Below, in pieces: positions 34,447-42,600 of a stretch of DNA of 64,000 nucleotides. The notes beneath the pieces are model-generated. The model made no database searches. It had not been told where the DNA came from and was given only the letters and a program-made list of their open reading frames with translations. The translations under genes and the position numbers were made by a program. This DNA is from Pseudomonas fuscovaginae SE-1 (GTDB taxonomy: Bacteria; Pseudomonadota; Gammaproteobacteria; Pseudomonadales; Pseudomonadaceae): assembly GCF_000364705.1 (NCBI RefSeq), contig NZ_AQOH01000181.1, positions 1 to 64,000 on the forward strand, read 5' to 3'. The number at the start of each line of letters is the position of its first letter. The stretch's first letter is position 1.

Positions 34447-35925
34447 CTAGCGCATCACGAAGGGGTCGGGCATCGGTGCCTGCGAGAGGTTGATCCAGAC
34501 CGTTTTCAGCTCGGTGTAGGCCAGTACCGAGTCGATCCCGCTCTCGCGGCCGTAGCCGCTGTTCTTGAAGCCGCCGATCGGCGCCATGGCCGACACGGCG
34601 CGGTAGGTGTTGACCCAGATGATGCCCGAGCGCACGTCCCGGGCCAGGCGATGGGCACGGCCCAGGTCGCGGGTCCAGATGCCGGCGGCGAGGCCGAACT
34701 GCGAGTCGTTGGCGATGGCCAGCGCTTCGGCCTCGTCCTTGAAGCGGATCACCGAGGCGACCGGGCCGAAGACTTCTTCCTGCATGATCTTCATCGAGTT
34801 GCGGTCGCACTCGAACAGGGTCGGTTCGTAGAACCAGCCGCCACCGATGTCCGGACGCTTGCCGCCGGTACGCAGGCGTGCGCCTTCGGCCAGGGCGTCG
34901 GCGACCAGGCCTTCGACCACGGCCAGTTGCTGGGCCGTGGCCATCGGGCCCATCTCGCTGGTTTCATCCTGCGGATTGCCGATGCGGATGCGCTGGGCGC
35001 GGGCGATCAGGCGCTCGACGAACTCGTCGTAGATCTCGTCCTGCACCAGCAGGCGCGAGCCGGAGACGCAGCTCTGGCCGGAGGCGGCGTAGATCCCGGC
35101 GACAGCGCCGTTGATCGCACTGTCGAGGTCGGCGTCGGCGAAGATGATGTTCGGCGACTTGCCGCCCAGTTCCAGGGACAGCTTGGCGAAGTTTTCGGCG
35201 CTGCTGCGTACCACGTGGCGCGCGGTGGCCGCGCCACCGGTGAAGGCGATCTTGCGCACCAGCGGATGGCGGGTGAGGGCGGCGCCGGTGCTCGGGCCGT
35301 AGCCGGTGACGACGTTGACCACGCCGGGCGGAATACCGGCCTCGAGCGCCAGGCGGGCCAGTTCGAGAATGGTCGCCGAGGCGTGTTCGGACGGTTTGAT
35401 CACGATGGTGTTGCCCGCCGCCAGGGCCGGCGCCAGCTTGATCGCGGTCAGGTACAGCGGGCTGTTCCACGGAATGATCGCGGCGACCACGCCGATCGGC
35501 TCGTGCACGGTGTAGGCGAACAGGTCCGGCTTGTCCAGCGGCAGGGTACCGCCTTCGAGCTTGTCGGCCAGGCCGGCGGTGTAGTGGAAAAATTCGGGTA
35601 GGTAGCTGACCTGGCCGCGGGTCTCGCGGATCAGCTTGCCGTTGTCGCGGCTCTCCAGCTGGGCCAGTTGTTCCTTGTTCTCGGCGATCAGGTCGCCCAG
35701 GCGACGCAGCAGCTTGCCCCGCGCGGTGGCGCTCAGGCCGCGCCAGGCCGGGTTGTCGAAGGCCGCCTGGGCGGCCTGGACGGCGCGCTCGACATCGGCT
35801 TCGTCGGCATCGGGCAGTTGCGCCCAGGGCTCGGCCAGGGCCGGGTTGAGGCTGTCGAAGGTCTTGCCGGACAGGGCGTCGACCCATTCGCCGCCGATGC
35901 ACATCTGAAAGCGTGCGAGTGTCAT
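34447..35925 (-). CDS. NAD(P)-dependent aldehyde dehydrogenase
   Basis: A 492-residue ALDH superfamily enzyme: NSPLYLTAIKLAPALAAGN, KPSEHASATILEL, the catalytic glutamate region LSLELGGKSPN and the catalytic cysteine in ASGQSCVSGSR; the closing SGIIWVNTY is also present. It oxidises an aldehyde to an acid. In the trigonelline pathway of A. baylyi one ALDH acts on the ring-cleavage product and another on succinate semialdehyde; only one is encoded here. Its ATG overlaps the stop of the hydrolase gene (ATGA, 35922-35925). Confidence 0.93.
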   Translation of the reverse strand: MTLARFQMCIGGEWVDALSGKTFDSLNPALAEPWAQLPDADEADVERAVQAAQAAFDNPAWRGLSATARGKLLRRLGDLIAENKEQLAQLESRDNGKLIRETRGQVSYLPEFFHYTAGLADKLEGGTLPLDKPDLFAYTVHEPIGVVAAIIPWNSPLYLTAIKLAPALAAGNTIVIKPSEHASATILELARLALEAGIPPGVVNVVTGYGPSTGAALTRHPLVRKIAFTGGAATARHVVRSSAENFAKLSLELGGKSPNIIFADADLDSAINGAVAGIYAASGQSCVSGSRLLVQDEIYDEFVERLIARAQRIRIGNPQDETSEMGPMATAQQLAVVEGLVADALAEGARLRTGGKRPDIGGGWFYEPTLFECDRNSMKIMQEEVFGPVASVIRFKDEAEALAIANDSQFGLAAGIWTRDLGRAHRLARDVRSGIIWVNTYRAVSAMAPIGGFKNSGYGRESGIDSVLAYTELKTVWINLSQAPMPDPFVMR

Positions 35926-36752
35926 GCAACGATCCCCTTTATGGTTTGTTGGACGTAGGTGGTTGCAAGGAAGTCCAGGAGCACCTGGTTGACCAGGCGT
36001 GGCGATTCCACCGGCATCATATGCCGTTGCTCGGGGAGCACGGCAACCTGTGCCCCGGGAATCCGCTCGGCCAGTTGCCGGGCCATCAGCGGGGTCGAAC
36101 CGGGGTCCAGTTCGCCGGTGGCGACCAGCGTCGGTACCTGGATGGTGTTCAGGTCGTCGGCGCGGTACATGTCCTGGGTGGCGAACAGTTTGTAGGTGGT
36201 CAGGTAGCCCTGCGGGTCATTGCTGGCCAGCACCTGGCGGATCGCGGCGATCTGCGCCGGATTGGCGGCCTGGTACTCGCGGCTGAACCAGCGCGACAGG
36301 GCCGCCTCGGCATTGGCATCCGGGCCGTGTTCGGCGGCCTGGCTGGTGCGGGCGATGACGCCCTCGCGCTGTTCGGCGCTGCGGTTGAAGACGCTGTTGA
36401 GCACCACCAGGCTTTGCAGCCGTTGCGGATAGTGCAGGGCGAAGGCCCTGGCGACCAGCCCGCCCATGGAGAAGCCGATGACGCAGGCGGTGGGCAGTTG
36501 CAGGTGGTCGAGCAGCTCGCGCAACTGATCGGCATACCCGAGCAGCCCGCAGTCGGGGTCCGGGCGCGGGCTGGCGCCGTGCCCGAGCATGTCGTAGGCA
36601 ATCACCCGGTAGTGCGGCGCGAGACCGACGATCTGGCCGCCCCACATTTCTTTATTCAGCCCGACCCCGTGGATCAGGACTACGGGTTGGCCTTCGCCGG
36701 TCGCCAGGTAACTGGTGCCGGCCGGGGTGCGTTCAGCGGTATGCCGAATCAT
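35922..36752 (-). CDS. Alpha/beta-hydrolase (RutD/PcaD-like)
   Basis: A 276-residue hydrolase with an oxyanion-hole HGVGLNKEMWGG, nucleophile elbow GFSMGG (Ser), acidic residue in ATGELDPGSTP and a C-terminal His in LPEQRHMMPVESP. It hydrolyses an ester, lactone or amide-like bond; a hydrolase of this kind follows ring opening in Rut and trigonelline catabolism. It is coupled to the aldehyde dehydrogenase by a 4-base overlap and lies 26 bases after the DUF1185 gene. Confidence 0.9.
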   Translation of the reverse strand: MIRHTAERTPAGTSYLATGEGQPVVLIHGVGLNKEMWGGQIVGLAPHYRVIAYDMLGHGASPRPDPDCGLLGYADQLRELLDHLQLPTACVIGFSMGGLVARAFALHYPQRLQSLVVLNSVFNRSAEQREGVIARTSQAAEHGPDANAEAALSRWFSREYQAANPAQIAAIRQVLASNDPQGYLTTYKLFATQDMYRADDLNTIQVPTLVATGELDPGSTPLMARQLAERIPGAQVAVLPEQRHMMPVESPRLVNQVLLDFLATTYVQQTIKGIVA

Positions 36753-36778
36753 GGAGCGCTCCTGCCTTTCTTATTTGA

Positions 36779-37369
36779 TTACTGGGCTTTCTCGGCGGCC
36801 AGTTCTTCCAGGTCGATGTAGCGGTTGCCGATGCGCGGGTGCAGGCGACCACCGTCGGCGCAACCCAGGACCACGACGATTTCGTCGGCACGTGGCGCGT
36901 CTTCGATCTGCATTTCCAGGGTGATGTAGTGCGAGCGCAGTCCTTCGTCGTCCTTGTGCATCATCGGAATCTGGATCGAGGTGCCCGGGCCGCCGCGCTT
37001 GTTGGTGAAGCTCAGGTAGCTCTTGGCCTTGACCGCTTCGCGGTAGTGGTTGCCGAAGCGCAGGGTGTGGATCACCGCCGAAGCGTGTTCGATCTCGCCG
37101 TCGGCACCGACCACGGCGGCCTTGCCGTAGGCCTCGATCTTCTCGGCACCGCCGATGGCCTTGACCAGGCGTTCGACCATCAGGGCGCCCAGGTCGGAGC
37201 AGTTGGCACGGATTTCAGGTTTCAGGTCTTCGACGAACCCACGGCCCAGCCAGGGGTTCTTGATCACGACCGCCAGGCCGACCATGGTCACCGGCTTGTC
37301 GGTGGCCTTGCCGCCCTCGATGAAGGTTTCCTCGATGTAGCTGACGATCTTGCGGATTTCGAAACTCAT
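36779..37369 (-). CDS. DUF1185 (amino acid synthesis family) protein
   Basis: A 196-residue conserved protein (MSFEIRKIVSYIEETFIEGG, GLAVVIKNPWLGRGFVEDL, KAAVVGADGEIEHASAVIHT, GCADGGRLHPRIGNR) of the DUF1185 family, whose members have been crystallised but have no established reaction. AGGAGCCCCTT precedes the ATG at 37369. It is the first gene of the long minus-strand operon, 37 bases from operator site 6. The trigonelline pathway is reported to need a conserved hypothetical protein beside its last dehydrogenase; this could be the counterpart, but I cannot confirm it is the same family. Confidence 0.85.
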   Translation of the reverse strand: MSFEIRKIVSYIEETFIEGGKATDKPVTMVGLAVVIKNPWLGRGFVEDLKPEIRANCSDLGALMVERLVKAIGGAEKIEAYGKAAVVGADGEIEHASAVIHTLRFGNHYREAVKAKSYLSFTNKRGGPGTSIQIPMMHKDDEGLRSHYITLEMQIEDAPRADEIVVVLGCADGGRLHPRIGNRYIDLEELAAEKAQ

Positions 37370-37406
37370 AAGGGGCTCCTCGGTTGTGTGTCGTCTGTTG
37401 GTATGA

Positions 37407-37416
37407 TGGTATACCA
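37407..37416. promoter_or_regulatory. GntR operator site 6 (TGGTATACCA) before the catabolic operon
   Basis: A 12-bp perfect palindrome ATGGTATACCAT (37406-37417) followed by AATATTG. Read toward the operon, TTGCAC is followed 16 bases later by TACCAT inside the operator, the same layout as at site 2. A repressor bound here would occlude the promoter of the whole DUF1185-to-Nudix operon. Confidence 0.75.
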
Positions 37417-37539
37417 TAATATTGACTGTGCAAGCCCCTTGGACGAGTTTGTGTTGCACAAGGATGACCGAAGGTCGGAATGACGGGCCGGCGGCTCGTG
37501 CCTGAAGGCTTTCGGCGGGAGTTGTCGCCCAGGCGTGTT

Positions 37540-37770
37540 TCCAGATGGTGCCTGGCATGGCTCAGCGCCGAGGTGCTGAGCCCAGCTCATGCGCCGCCTG
37601 GGAACCGACTACATCGGCCTGTTCGAGCGGGCGATCGACAGCCAAGTCCTGCCGTGTACCTGCCAGCATGGGGTGCTTGGCCTGGCGTTGCGCTGGGTGC
37701 TGGACCAGGGGGCGGCCGATCGGCTTGCCGGCGATCCTTCGGCCATCGTCGGCAAGCCCTGGCAGGCCAT
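37540..37770 (+). pseudogene. Decayed aldo/keto reductase fragment
   Basis: Two frames together give aldo/keto reductase pieces: LSAEVLSPAQL followed by MRRLGTDYIGLF (the strand before the active-site helix), then a jump to ERAIDS and GVLGLALRWVLDQGA, which belong near the C-terminus of the family. The catalytic middle is missing and a frameshift lies near 37588. The remainder of the 400-base gap to 37370 shows nothing except operator site 6. I read this as the relic of a deleted gene. Confidence 0.45.
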
Positions 37771-38048
37771 CAGCGGCAACTGGCTGCTGTCACCTTGCAG
37801 GTACCCGGCGTTCCGCCCGATTCGGCGGCGTAGCGCCGGCAGTTGTCCAGGGACTTGACGCTGGCGGTCTTCACGTTCGGCCCCCAGGCCAACCCCCCGA
37901 CACCCGTTGTCGGCACCGACTTGGCGTAGCAGGGATAGCCGTTGACCGGCGTCTGGTGCCCCGAGCAGCCGGCGATCATCGAAAGACCACAGGCCAGCAG
38001 GAACAGGCGGGGCAGGGAAAGAGGGTTTTGTCGGTGGTATCCGGTCAT
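37770..38048 (-). CDS. Small lipoprotein of unknown function
   Basis: A 92-residue protein with a lipoprotein signal: LSLPRLFLLACGLSMIAGC, giving a lipobox ending at Cys28, and four further cysteines in the mature part (YPCYAKS, DNCRRY, GTCKV, ASCR) that could pair as disulfides. It is likely anchored in the outer or inner membrane facing the periplasm. No family recognised. It is divergent from aroA. Confidence 0.6.
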   Translation of the reverse strand: MTGYHRQNPLSLPRLFLLACGLSMIAGCSGHQTPVNGYPCYAKSVPTTGVGGLAWGPNVKTASVKSLDNCRRYAAESGGTPGTCKVTAASCR

Positions 38049-38254
38049 GGCACGTTCGTTTGCGAAAAAGGTGTCGGCCTTATTGTCCGGTGTTGTCGAT
38101 CAAGCGCAAGACCCACGGGCCAGGCAATCGCACTTGTCCTGCAGGGCCTGCTCGACAGAAACGGATGATCCGCCGGGCCCATTAGTGGCATCATGGCGGA
38201 CTGTCGAGGCGCACGAGCCTGTGCGCGTACCTTTCGAGCCTGGAGAGTTGATCA

Positions 38255-39511
38255 ATGGCTGTGCAGCAAACCCTCACCGTGATCCCGCCGAACGCGTCCC
38301 TGAACGGCAAGGTGACGCCACCCGGTTCGAAGTCGATCACCAACCGGGCCCTGTTGCTCGCCGCTCTGGCCAAAGGCACCAGCCGCCTGTCCGGCGCGCT
38401 GAAAAGCGACGATACCCGCCACATGTCCAATGCCCTGCGGCAGATGGGCGTGACCATCAGCGAACCCGACGACACCACCTTCGTGGTCACCGGCAGCGGC
38501 CAGTTGCAGGTGCCGGAGCAGCCGCTGTTCCTGGGCAATGCCGGGACCGCGGTACGCTTTCTGACCGCGGCGGTGAGCACCGTCAACGGCACCGTGGTAC
38601 TCGATGGCGACCACTACATGCAGAAGCGTCCGATCGGCCCGCTGCTCGACGCGCTGAGCCGCGCTGGCCTGGATGTCGCAAGCCCCACCGGTTGCCCACC
38701 GGTGACCGTGCGTGGCCAAGGTCGCGTGCAGGCGCGGCGTTTCGAGATCGATGGTGGCCTGTCGAGCCAATACGTGTCGGCCCTGCTGATGCTGGCGGCC
38801 TGCGGTGAGGAACCCGTGGATGTGGCGCTGACCGGCAAGGACATCGGTGCCCGCGGTTATGTCGACCTGACGCTGGCCTGCATGCGCGCCTTCGGTGCCC
38901 GGGTCGAGGCAGTCGACGAGACCACCTGGCGGGTCGCGGCCACCGGCTACACCGCCTGCGACTATCAGGTCGAGCCGGATGCGTCGGCCGCCACCTACCT
39001 GTGGGCGGCCGAAGCGTTGACCGAGGGGCGTATCGACCTGGGCGTGGCCGGTGAGGATTTCACTCAGCCGGATGCCAAGGCGCTGGACGTGATCCAGCAG
39101 TTCCCCGACATGCCGGCGGTGATCAATGGTTCGCAGATGCAGGACGCGATCCCGACCCTGGCCGTGCTGGCAGCGTTCAACCGCACGCCGGTGCGTTTCG
39201 TCGAGCTGGCGAACCTGCGGGTCAAGGAGTGCGATCGGGTCCAGGCGCTGCATGACGGGCTGAACGAAATCCGCGCCGGGCTGGCGGCGGTGGAGGGCGA
39301 CGATCTGCTGGTGGCGGCCGATCCGGCGTTGGCCGGTACCCACTGCAACGCGTTGATCGATACCCATTCCGACCACCGCATCGCCATGTGCTTTGCCCTG
39401 GCCGGGCTGAAGGTCTCCGGTATCCGCATCCAGGACCCGGATTGCGTGGCCAAGACCTATCCGGACTACTGGAAGGCCCTGGCTTCGCTGGGTGTGCAGT
39501 ACGCTTCGTAA
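38255..39511 (+). CDS. aroA: 3-phosphoshikimate 1-carboxyvinyltransferase (EPSP synthase), stand-alone paralogue
   Basis: A 418-residue enzyme of the shikimate pathway, with PGSKSITNRALLLAA, LFLGNAGTAVRFLTA, KRPIGPLLDAL, NLRVKECDRVQAL and DHRIAMCF. In Pseudomonas the usual EPSP synthase is fused to prephenate dehydrogenase, so this is probably a second, free form. The residue equivalent to E. coli Pro101 is Phe102 here (GTAVRF versus GTAMRP); substitutions at Pro101 are known to lower glyphosate sensitivity. It is monocistronic. It could raise chorismate supply, which would help the anthranilate cluster, but it is 30 kb away. Confidence 0.93.
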   Translation: MAVQQTLTVIPPNASLNGKVTPPGSKSITNRALLLAALAKGTSRLSGALKSDDTRHMSNALRQMGVTISEPDDTTFVVTGSGQLQVPEQPLFLGNAGTAVRFLTAAVSTVNGTVVLDGDHYMQKRPIGPLLDALSRAGLDVASPTGCPPVTVRGQGRVQARRFEIDGGLSSQYVSALLMLAACGEEPVDVALTGKDIGARGYVDLTLACMRAFGARVEAVDETTWRVAATGYTACDYQVEPDASAATYLWAAEALTEGRIDLGVAGEDFTQPDAKALDVIQQFPDMPAVINGSQMQDAIPTLAVLAAFNRTPVRFVELANLRVKECDRVQALHDGLNEIRAGLAAVEGDDLLVAADPALAGTHCNALIDTHSDHRIAMCFALAGLKVSGIRIQDPDCVAKTYPDYWKALASLGVQYAS

Positions 39512-39523
39512 ACCCTCGATCGA

Positions 39524-40174
39524 TCAGACCTGGACCAGCGCCAGGCCCTGATCGTTGCTGTCGACTGTCACCCGGCTGTAGTCGCGCAGTTTCGGGTGCG
39601 GTGTCTCCAGCGGATGACCATGGGTCGCGGTGATCACCGTTACCGGAATGCCAGCCGCTTGCGCCGCGTCGATGCCGGCCGGCGCATCTTCGAAAATCAG
39701 ACACTGCGACGGCTCGACGCCCAGTCGCCGGGCGGCCAGCAGGTAGCCGTCCGGTGCCGGTTTGCCGCGGCTGACGTCCTCGGCGGTGATCACCAGCTCC
39801 GGCAGGGCGATGCCCGCGGCGGCCATGCGGCTTTCCGCCAGGGCGCGGGGCGCTGAAGTCACCACGGCCCAGCGATGGGCGGGCAGGGCGGCGAGAAACG
39901 CCAGTGCGCCCTCGATAGCGACCACGCCTTCGACGTCGTCGATCTCGGCCTGGGAAATGGCCTCGGCCTCACGCTCCGGGTCGATGCCGGGCAGGTTCTG
40001 TCGGCGGATGGTGTCGATGCAGCGTACACCATGGATGGTCTGCAGGAAGGCGGGTACATCCAGGCCATGCCGGCGCGCCCAGTTGCTCCAGACGCGCTCG
40101 GCGGCGGCGATGGAGTTGAGCAGCGTCCCGTCCATATCGAACAGAAACGCCGCGAAGCGCTGACCTTCAAACAT
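39524..40174 (-). CDS. HAD-family sugar-phosphatase-like hydrolase
   Basis: A 216-residue haloacid-dehalogenase phosphatase of the beta-phosphoglucomutase/YfbT subgroup: motif [11 protein letters not shown], motif II VVTSAP, motif III lysine in GKPAPDGY and motif [14 protein letters not shown]. It hydrolyses a small phosphorylated metabolite, often a sugar phosphate. It converges with aroA, 12 bases apart. The substrate cannot be told from sequence. Confidence 0.9.
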   Translation of the reverse strand: MFEGQRFAAFLFDMDGTLLNSIAAAERVWSNWARRHGLDVPAFLQTIHGVRCIDTIRRQNLPGIDPEREAEAISQAEIDDVEGVVAIEGALAFLAALPAHRWAVVTSAPRALAESRMAAAGIALPELVITAEDVSRGKPAPDGYLLAARRLGVEPSQCLIFEDAPAGIDAAQAAGIPVTVITATHGHPLETPHPKLRDYSRVTVDSNDQGLALVQV

Positions 40175-40220
40175 GCCGTGTCCTCCTTTGGCTAAAAAAA
40201 CATGCTAACACGCACAACTT

Positions 40221-40300
40221 CTGTAGGAGCCGGCTTGCTGGCGATCGCTATGCATCAGCCCGCAAAGAATCGACTGACCCGCCGCTGTCGCCAGCAAGCG
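40221..40300. repeat. REP element pair
   Basis: GCTTGCTGGCGA (40233-40244) and its exact inverse TCGCCAGCAAGC (40288-40299) flank 43 bases; the outer part reads CTGTAGGAGCCGGC, as in Pseudomonas REP sequences. Related units are at about 44.8, 55.8, 57.05 and 63.95 kb. Confidence 0.75.
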
Positions 40301-40323
40301 GCGCGCCGCCCGGCCGTCTCCCG

Positions 40324-40497
40324 CACCGGTACGGTATTCAGCATGAGGTCGTCGTGTTTATTCACGTCGGCGCAGCGCTCGCCGGGGCCAAGTACGCTGG
40401 ATGTCGCGGGGCCAGCCATGCGGTCTACGGGTCGCATCCCAGGGTGGTCGCGGCACTGATCGAACAGGCGGCCCGGCACGCCCTGGACGGCCAGTAA
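40324..40497 (+). pseudogene. Possible C-terminal gene remnant next to the REP element
   Basis: An open frame without a start codon reads HRYGIQHEVVVFIHVGAAL, later GSHPRVVAALIEQAARHA, ending DGQ and TAA. The codon pattern (GC at third positions) looks coding, and the frame begins right at the REP element, as if a gene had been truncated there. I do not recognise the family. The rest of the 395-base gap (40175-40569) holds only the REP pair. Confidence 0.3.
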
Positions 40498-40569
40498 CTG
40501 GCCAATGGCCCAGTTGCTACACTGAGGATTCCACGCCCGGACCGTCCGGGCGGTCGATGCGAGGTGTGT

Positions 40570-40770
40570 ATGGATACTCAGCCTGCTGTGACCGGTTCGC
40601 TTTCGCGGTATCCCCTGAGGGCGATGCCCTGGCGCGAGGTGCCGGTGCCCGAGGAGGACGACGTCACCGAGGAGGATATGGACGATGAGCCACCACCACA
40701 AACCTGGAAGCATCCCGATGATGGCAAGGAGATGCCGGAGCGCGACCGGGAAATACCGCTCAAGCCCTGA
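40570..40770 (+). CDS. Small acidic protein of unknown function (66 residues)
   Basis: The frame encodes MDTQPAVTGSLSRYPLRAM followed by a strongly acidic middle (PEEDDVTEEDMDDEPP) and a charged tail ending REIPLKP. It is hydrophilic and probably disordered. GAGG lies 6 bases before the ATG at 40570. No family recognised. Confidence 0.55.
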   Translation: MDTQPAVTGSLSRYPLRAMPWREVPVPEEDDVTEEDMDDEPPPQTWKHPDDGKEMPERDREIPLKP

Positions 40771-40963
40771 CAGTGCCCGCTGATCCGGTCGTTGCCCGCC
40801 TGTCCGGCGGGCAACGGTTGCTGTGCGCATTGTGCGCAGAGCGCCCGGAATCTGTCCGGGAGTGGCGATGCAGAGCCTTTCGCCCTTGATGAGCGGCGGC
40901 TGAGGGATCATCATCGTCGTCCCGCGTGCTTTTGCACCCCGTTCCCACTCAGGTGAAGATTCC

Positions 40964-41263
40964 ATGAACCATGCCATTCGTGTCGTTGCCATTCTTCAAG
41001 CCAAGCCGGGCAAGGCCGCCGAGCTGGAGGCCGTCTTGAGGGCCGCCGTGGTGCCCTCGCGTGCCGAGGCCGGTTGCCGTGAGTACACGCTGCATGTCGA
41101 TCGCGACAACAACGGGCGTTTCGTCTTCGTCGAGCGCTGGATCGACATGGCGGCGATCGAGCATCACCGCGAAACCGAACACTATCGGGCCATGGGGATC
41201 GCGGCCGCCGATCTGGTCCAGGACAAGCAGGTCCTGCTGCTGAACGAGGTCCCTGGACAGTAG
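40964..41263 (+). CDS. Antibiotic biosynthesis monooxygenase (ABM) family quinol oxygenase
   Basis: A 99-residue ferredoxin-like dimeric protein (IRVVAILQAKPGKAAELEAV, EAGCREYTLHVDRDNNGRFV, FVERWIDMAAIEHHRETEHY) of the YgiN/ABM type, cofactor-free oxygenases acting on quinols or of unknown substrate. It is followed 44 bases later by a nitroreductase-family gene on the same strand, so the two may form a small redox operon for quinone or nitro compound detoxification. Confidence 0.85.
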   Translation: MNHAIRVVAILQAKPGKAAELEAVLRAAVVPSRAEAGCREYTLHVDRDNNGRFVFVERWIDMAAIEHHRETEHYRAMGIAAADLVQDKQVLLLNEVPGQ

Positions 41264-41307
41264 TACCGCCGCGCAGGGACGCGTCCATTTCCCTTTCGAG
41301 ATTGACC

Positions 41308-42138
41308 ATGAACGTGCTGACTTCTTCTCTTGATGCCCTGTGGCAGGCGCGTTACGGCCTGCCGCCGTCCGAGGCGGACCTGCCACACAATGCGGTACTG
41401 CAAAGCCTGCTGGAACACCGCTCGGTCCGGGCCTTCCTGCCCGATGCGCTGCCTGCCGGAGCACTGGAGGCCGGGGTGGCCGCAGCCCAGTCGGCGTCCA
41501 CTTCGTCCAACCTGCAGGTGTGGAGCGTTATCGCGATCCGGGACCCGGCGCGCCGTGCGCGCTTTGCCGAGCTGTCCGGAGGCCAGCGGCATATCGAGCA
41601 GGCGCCGTTGTTCCTGGCCTGGGTGCTCGACCTGTCGCGCCTGCGGCGCCTGGGGGATGCCCGGGAGCAGGCCACCGACGGCCTCGACTACCTGGAGACC
41701 TTTGTCGTGGGCAGTGTCGACACCGCGCTGGCCGCGCAGAACGCCGCCGTAGCCTTCGAGTCGCTGGGGCTGGGTATCGTCTACATCGGTGGCATGCGCA
41801 ACCATCCGGAAATCGTCGCCGAGGAACTGGGCCTGCCGGCTGGCAGCCTGGTGCTGTTCGGCATGTGCGTCGGCCATCCCGATCCGGCCTTGCCGGCGAC
41901 GGTCAAGCCGCGCCTGCCGCAGAGCGTGGTATTGCATCACGATCGTTATGGCGCGACCGATGAACTGCAGCAGTGCCGTGCCTACGATGAGCAGATGCGG
42001 CAGGCGCAGAGCCGCCAGGGACGGGCGGTGCAGCCCTGGTCCGAGGCGGTGGTGCAGCGTGTGGCGGGGCCTGCTTCGCTCAGTGGCCGTGACCGGCTGC
42101 GTGAGGTGGTCGCGGCGCTGGGGTTCGAGCTGCGCTAG
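41308..42138 (+). CDS. NADPH-dependent nitroreductase-family oxidoreductase
   Basis: A 276-residue FMN protein of the NfsA/FRP group: RSVRAFLPDALPAGALEAGV, QSASTSSNLQVWSVIAIRD, AAVAFESLGLGIVYIGGMRN and GMCVGHPD. Such enzymes reduce quinones, nitroaromatics and flavins. I use the ATG at 41308 instead of the TTG at 41302. Probably co-transcribed with the ABM gene upstream. Confidence 0.88.
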   Translation: MNVLTSSLDALWQARYGLPPSEADLPHNAVLQSLLEHRSVRAFLPDALPAGALEAGVAAAQSASTSSNLQVWSVIAIRDPARRARFAELSGGQRHIEQAPLFLAWVLDLSRLRRLGDAREQATDGLDYLETFVVGSVDTALAAQNAAVAFESLGLGIVYIGGMRNHPEIVAEELGLPAGSLVLFGMCVGHPDPALPATVKPRLPQSVVLHHDRYGATDELQQCRAYDEQMRQAQSRQGRAVQPWSEAVVQRVAGPASLSGRDRLREVVAALGFELR

Positions 42139-42160
42139 GGCGATCCGGTCCGATCCCCGA

Positions 42161-42589
42161 TCAGAACCGCAAGGTAGCCCCCGTGGTGAACCAGTGATCC
42201 TGGTCGCCATTCAACTGTCCGCCCGCCACCAGGTCGATGTCGAGCTTCTGGCCGATGTGCAGGCGGGGGCCCGCTTGCCAGCCCTGGTCGCCGCCTTCCT
42301 GGCCGAAACGCTCGGCCACCAGGGTCAGTGCCGGTGCCAGGTCGTATTCCATGCCGGTGCCCCAGGTCAGCCGGTGCTTCTGCTCGCCGTCGTCGACGAC
42401 ATAGGCGCCGCCGGCGGCATGGGCCTTGGCGTAGATCGACAGCAGGGCGAAGGTGCCCAGGGTCGCGCCGAGGAACACCAGGGTACCGCGCAGGGTACGT
42501 CGTCGGGCGCGTGGCAGGGCCTGGTAGAGAGAGGCGTGGGTAGTGGTGTGCAACGAGCGCTCGGTCCGGGGTTGAGAATGCTTGTGCAT
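42161..42589 (-). CDS. Small envelope protein, possible beta-barrel
   Basis: A 142-residue protein with a long positively charged start, a hydrophobic segment at about residues 38-62 (GTLVFLGATLGTFALLSIYA, then KAHAAG resembling a cleavage site) and a mature part of alternating strands ending TGATLRF; a C-terminal Phe is typical of outer-membrane beta-barrels. It is 11 bases behind the DUF2493 gene on the same strand. Function unknown. Confidence 0.6.
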   Translation of the reverse strand: MHKHSQPRTERSLHTTTHASLYQALPRARRRTLRGTLVFLGATLGTFALLSIYAKAHAAGGAYVVDDGEQKHRLTWGTGMEYDLAPALTLVAERFGQEGGDQGWQAGPRLHIGQKLDIDLVAGGQLNGDQDHWFTTGATLRF

Positions 42590-42600
42590 GAGGGGCTCGC

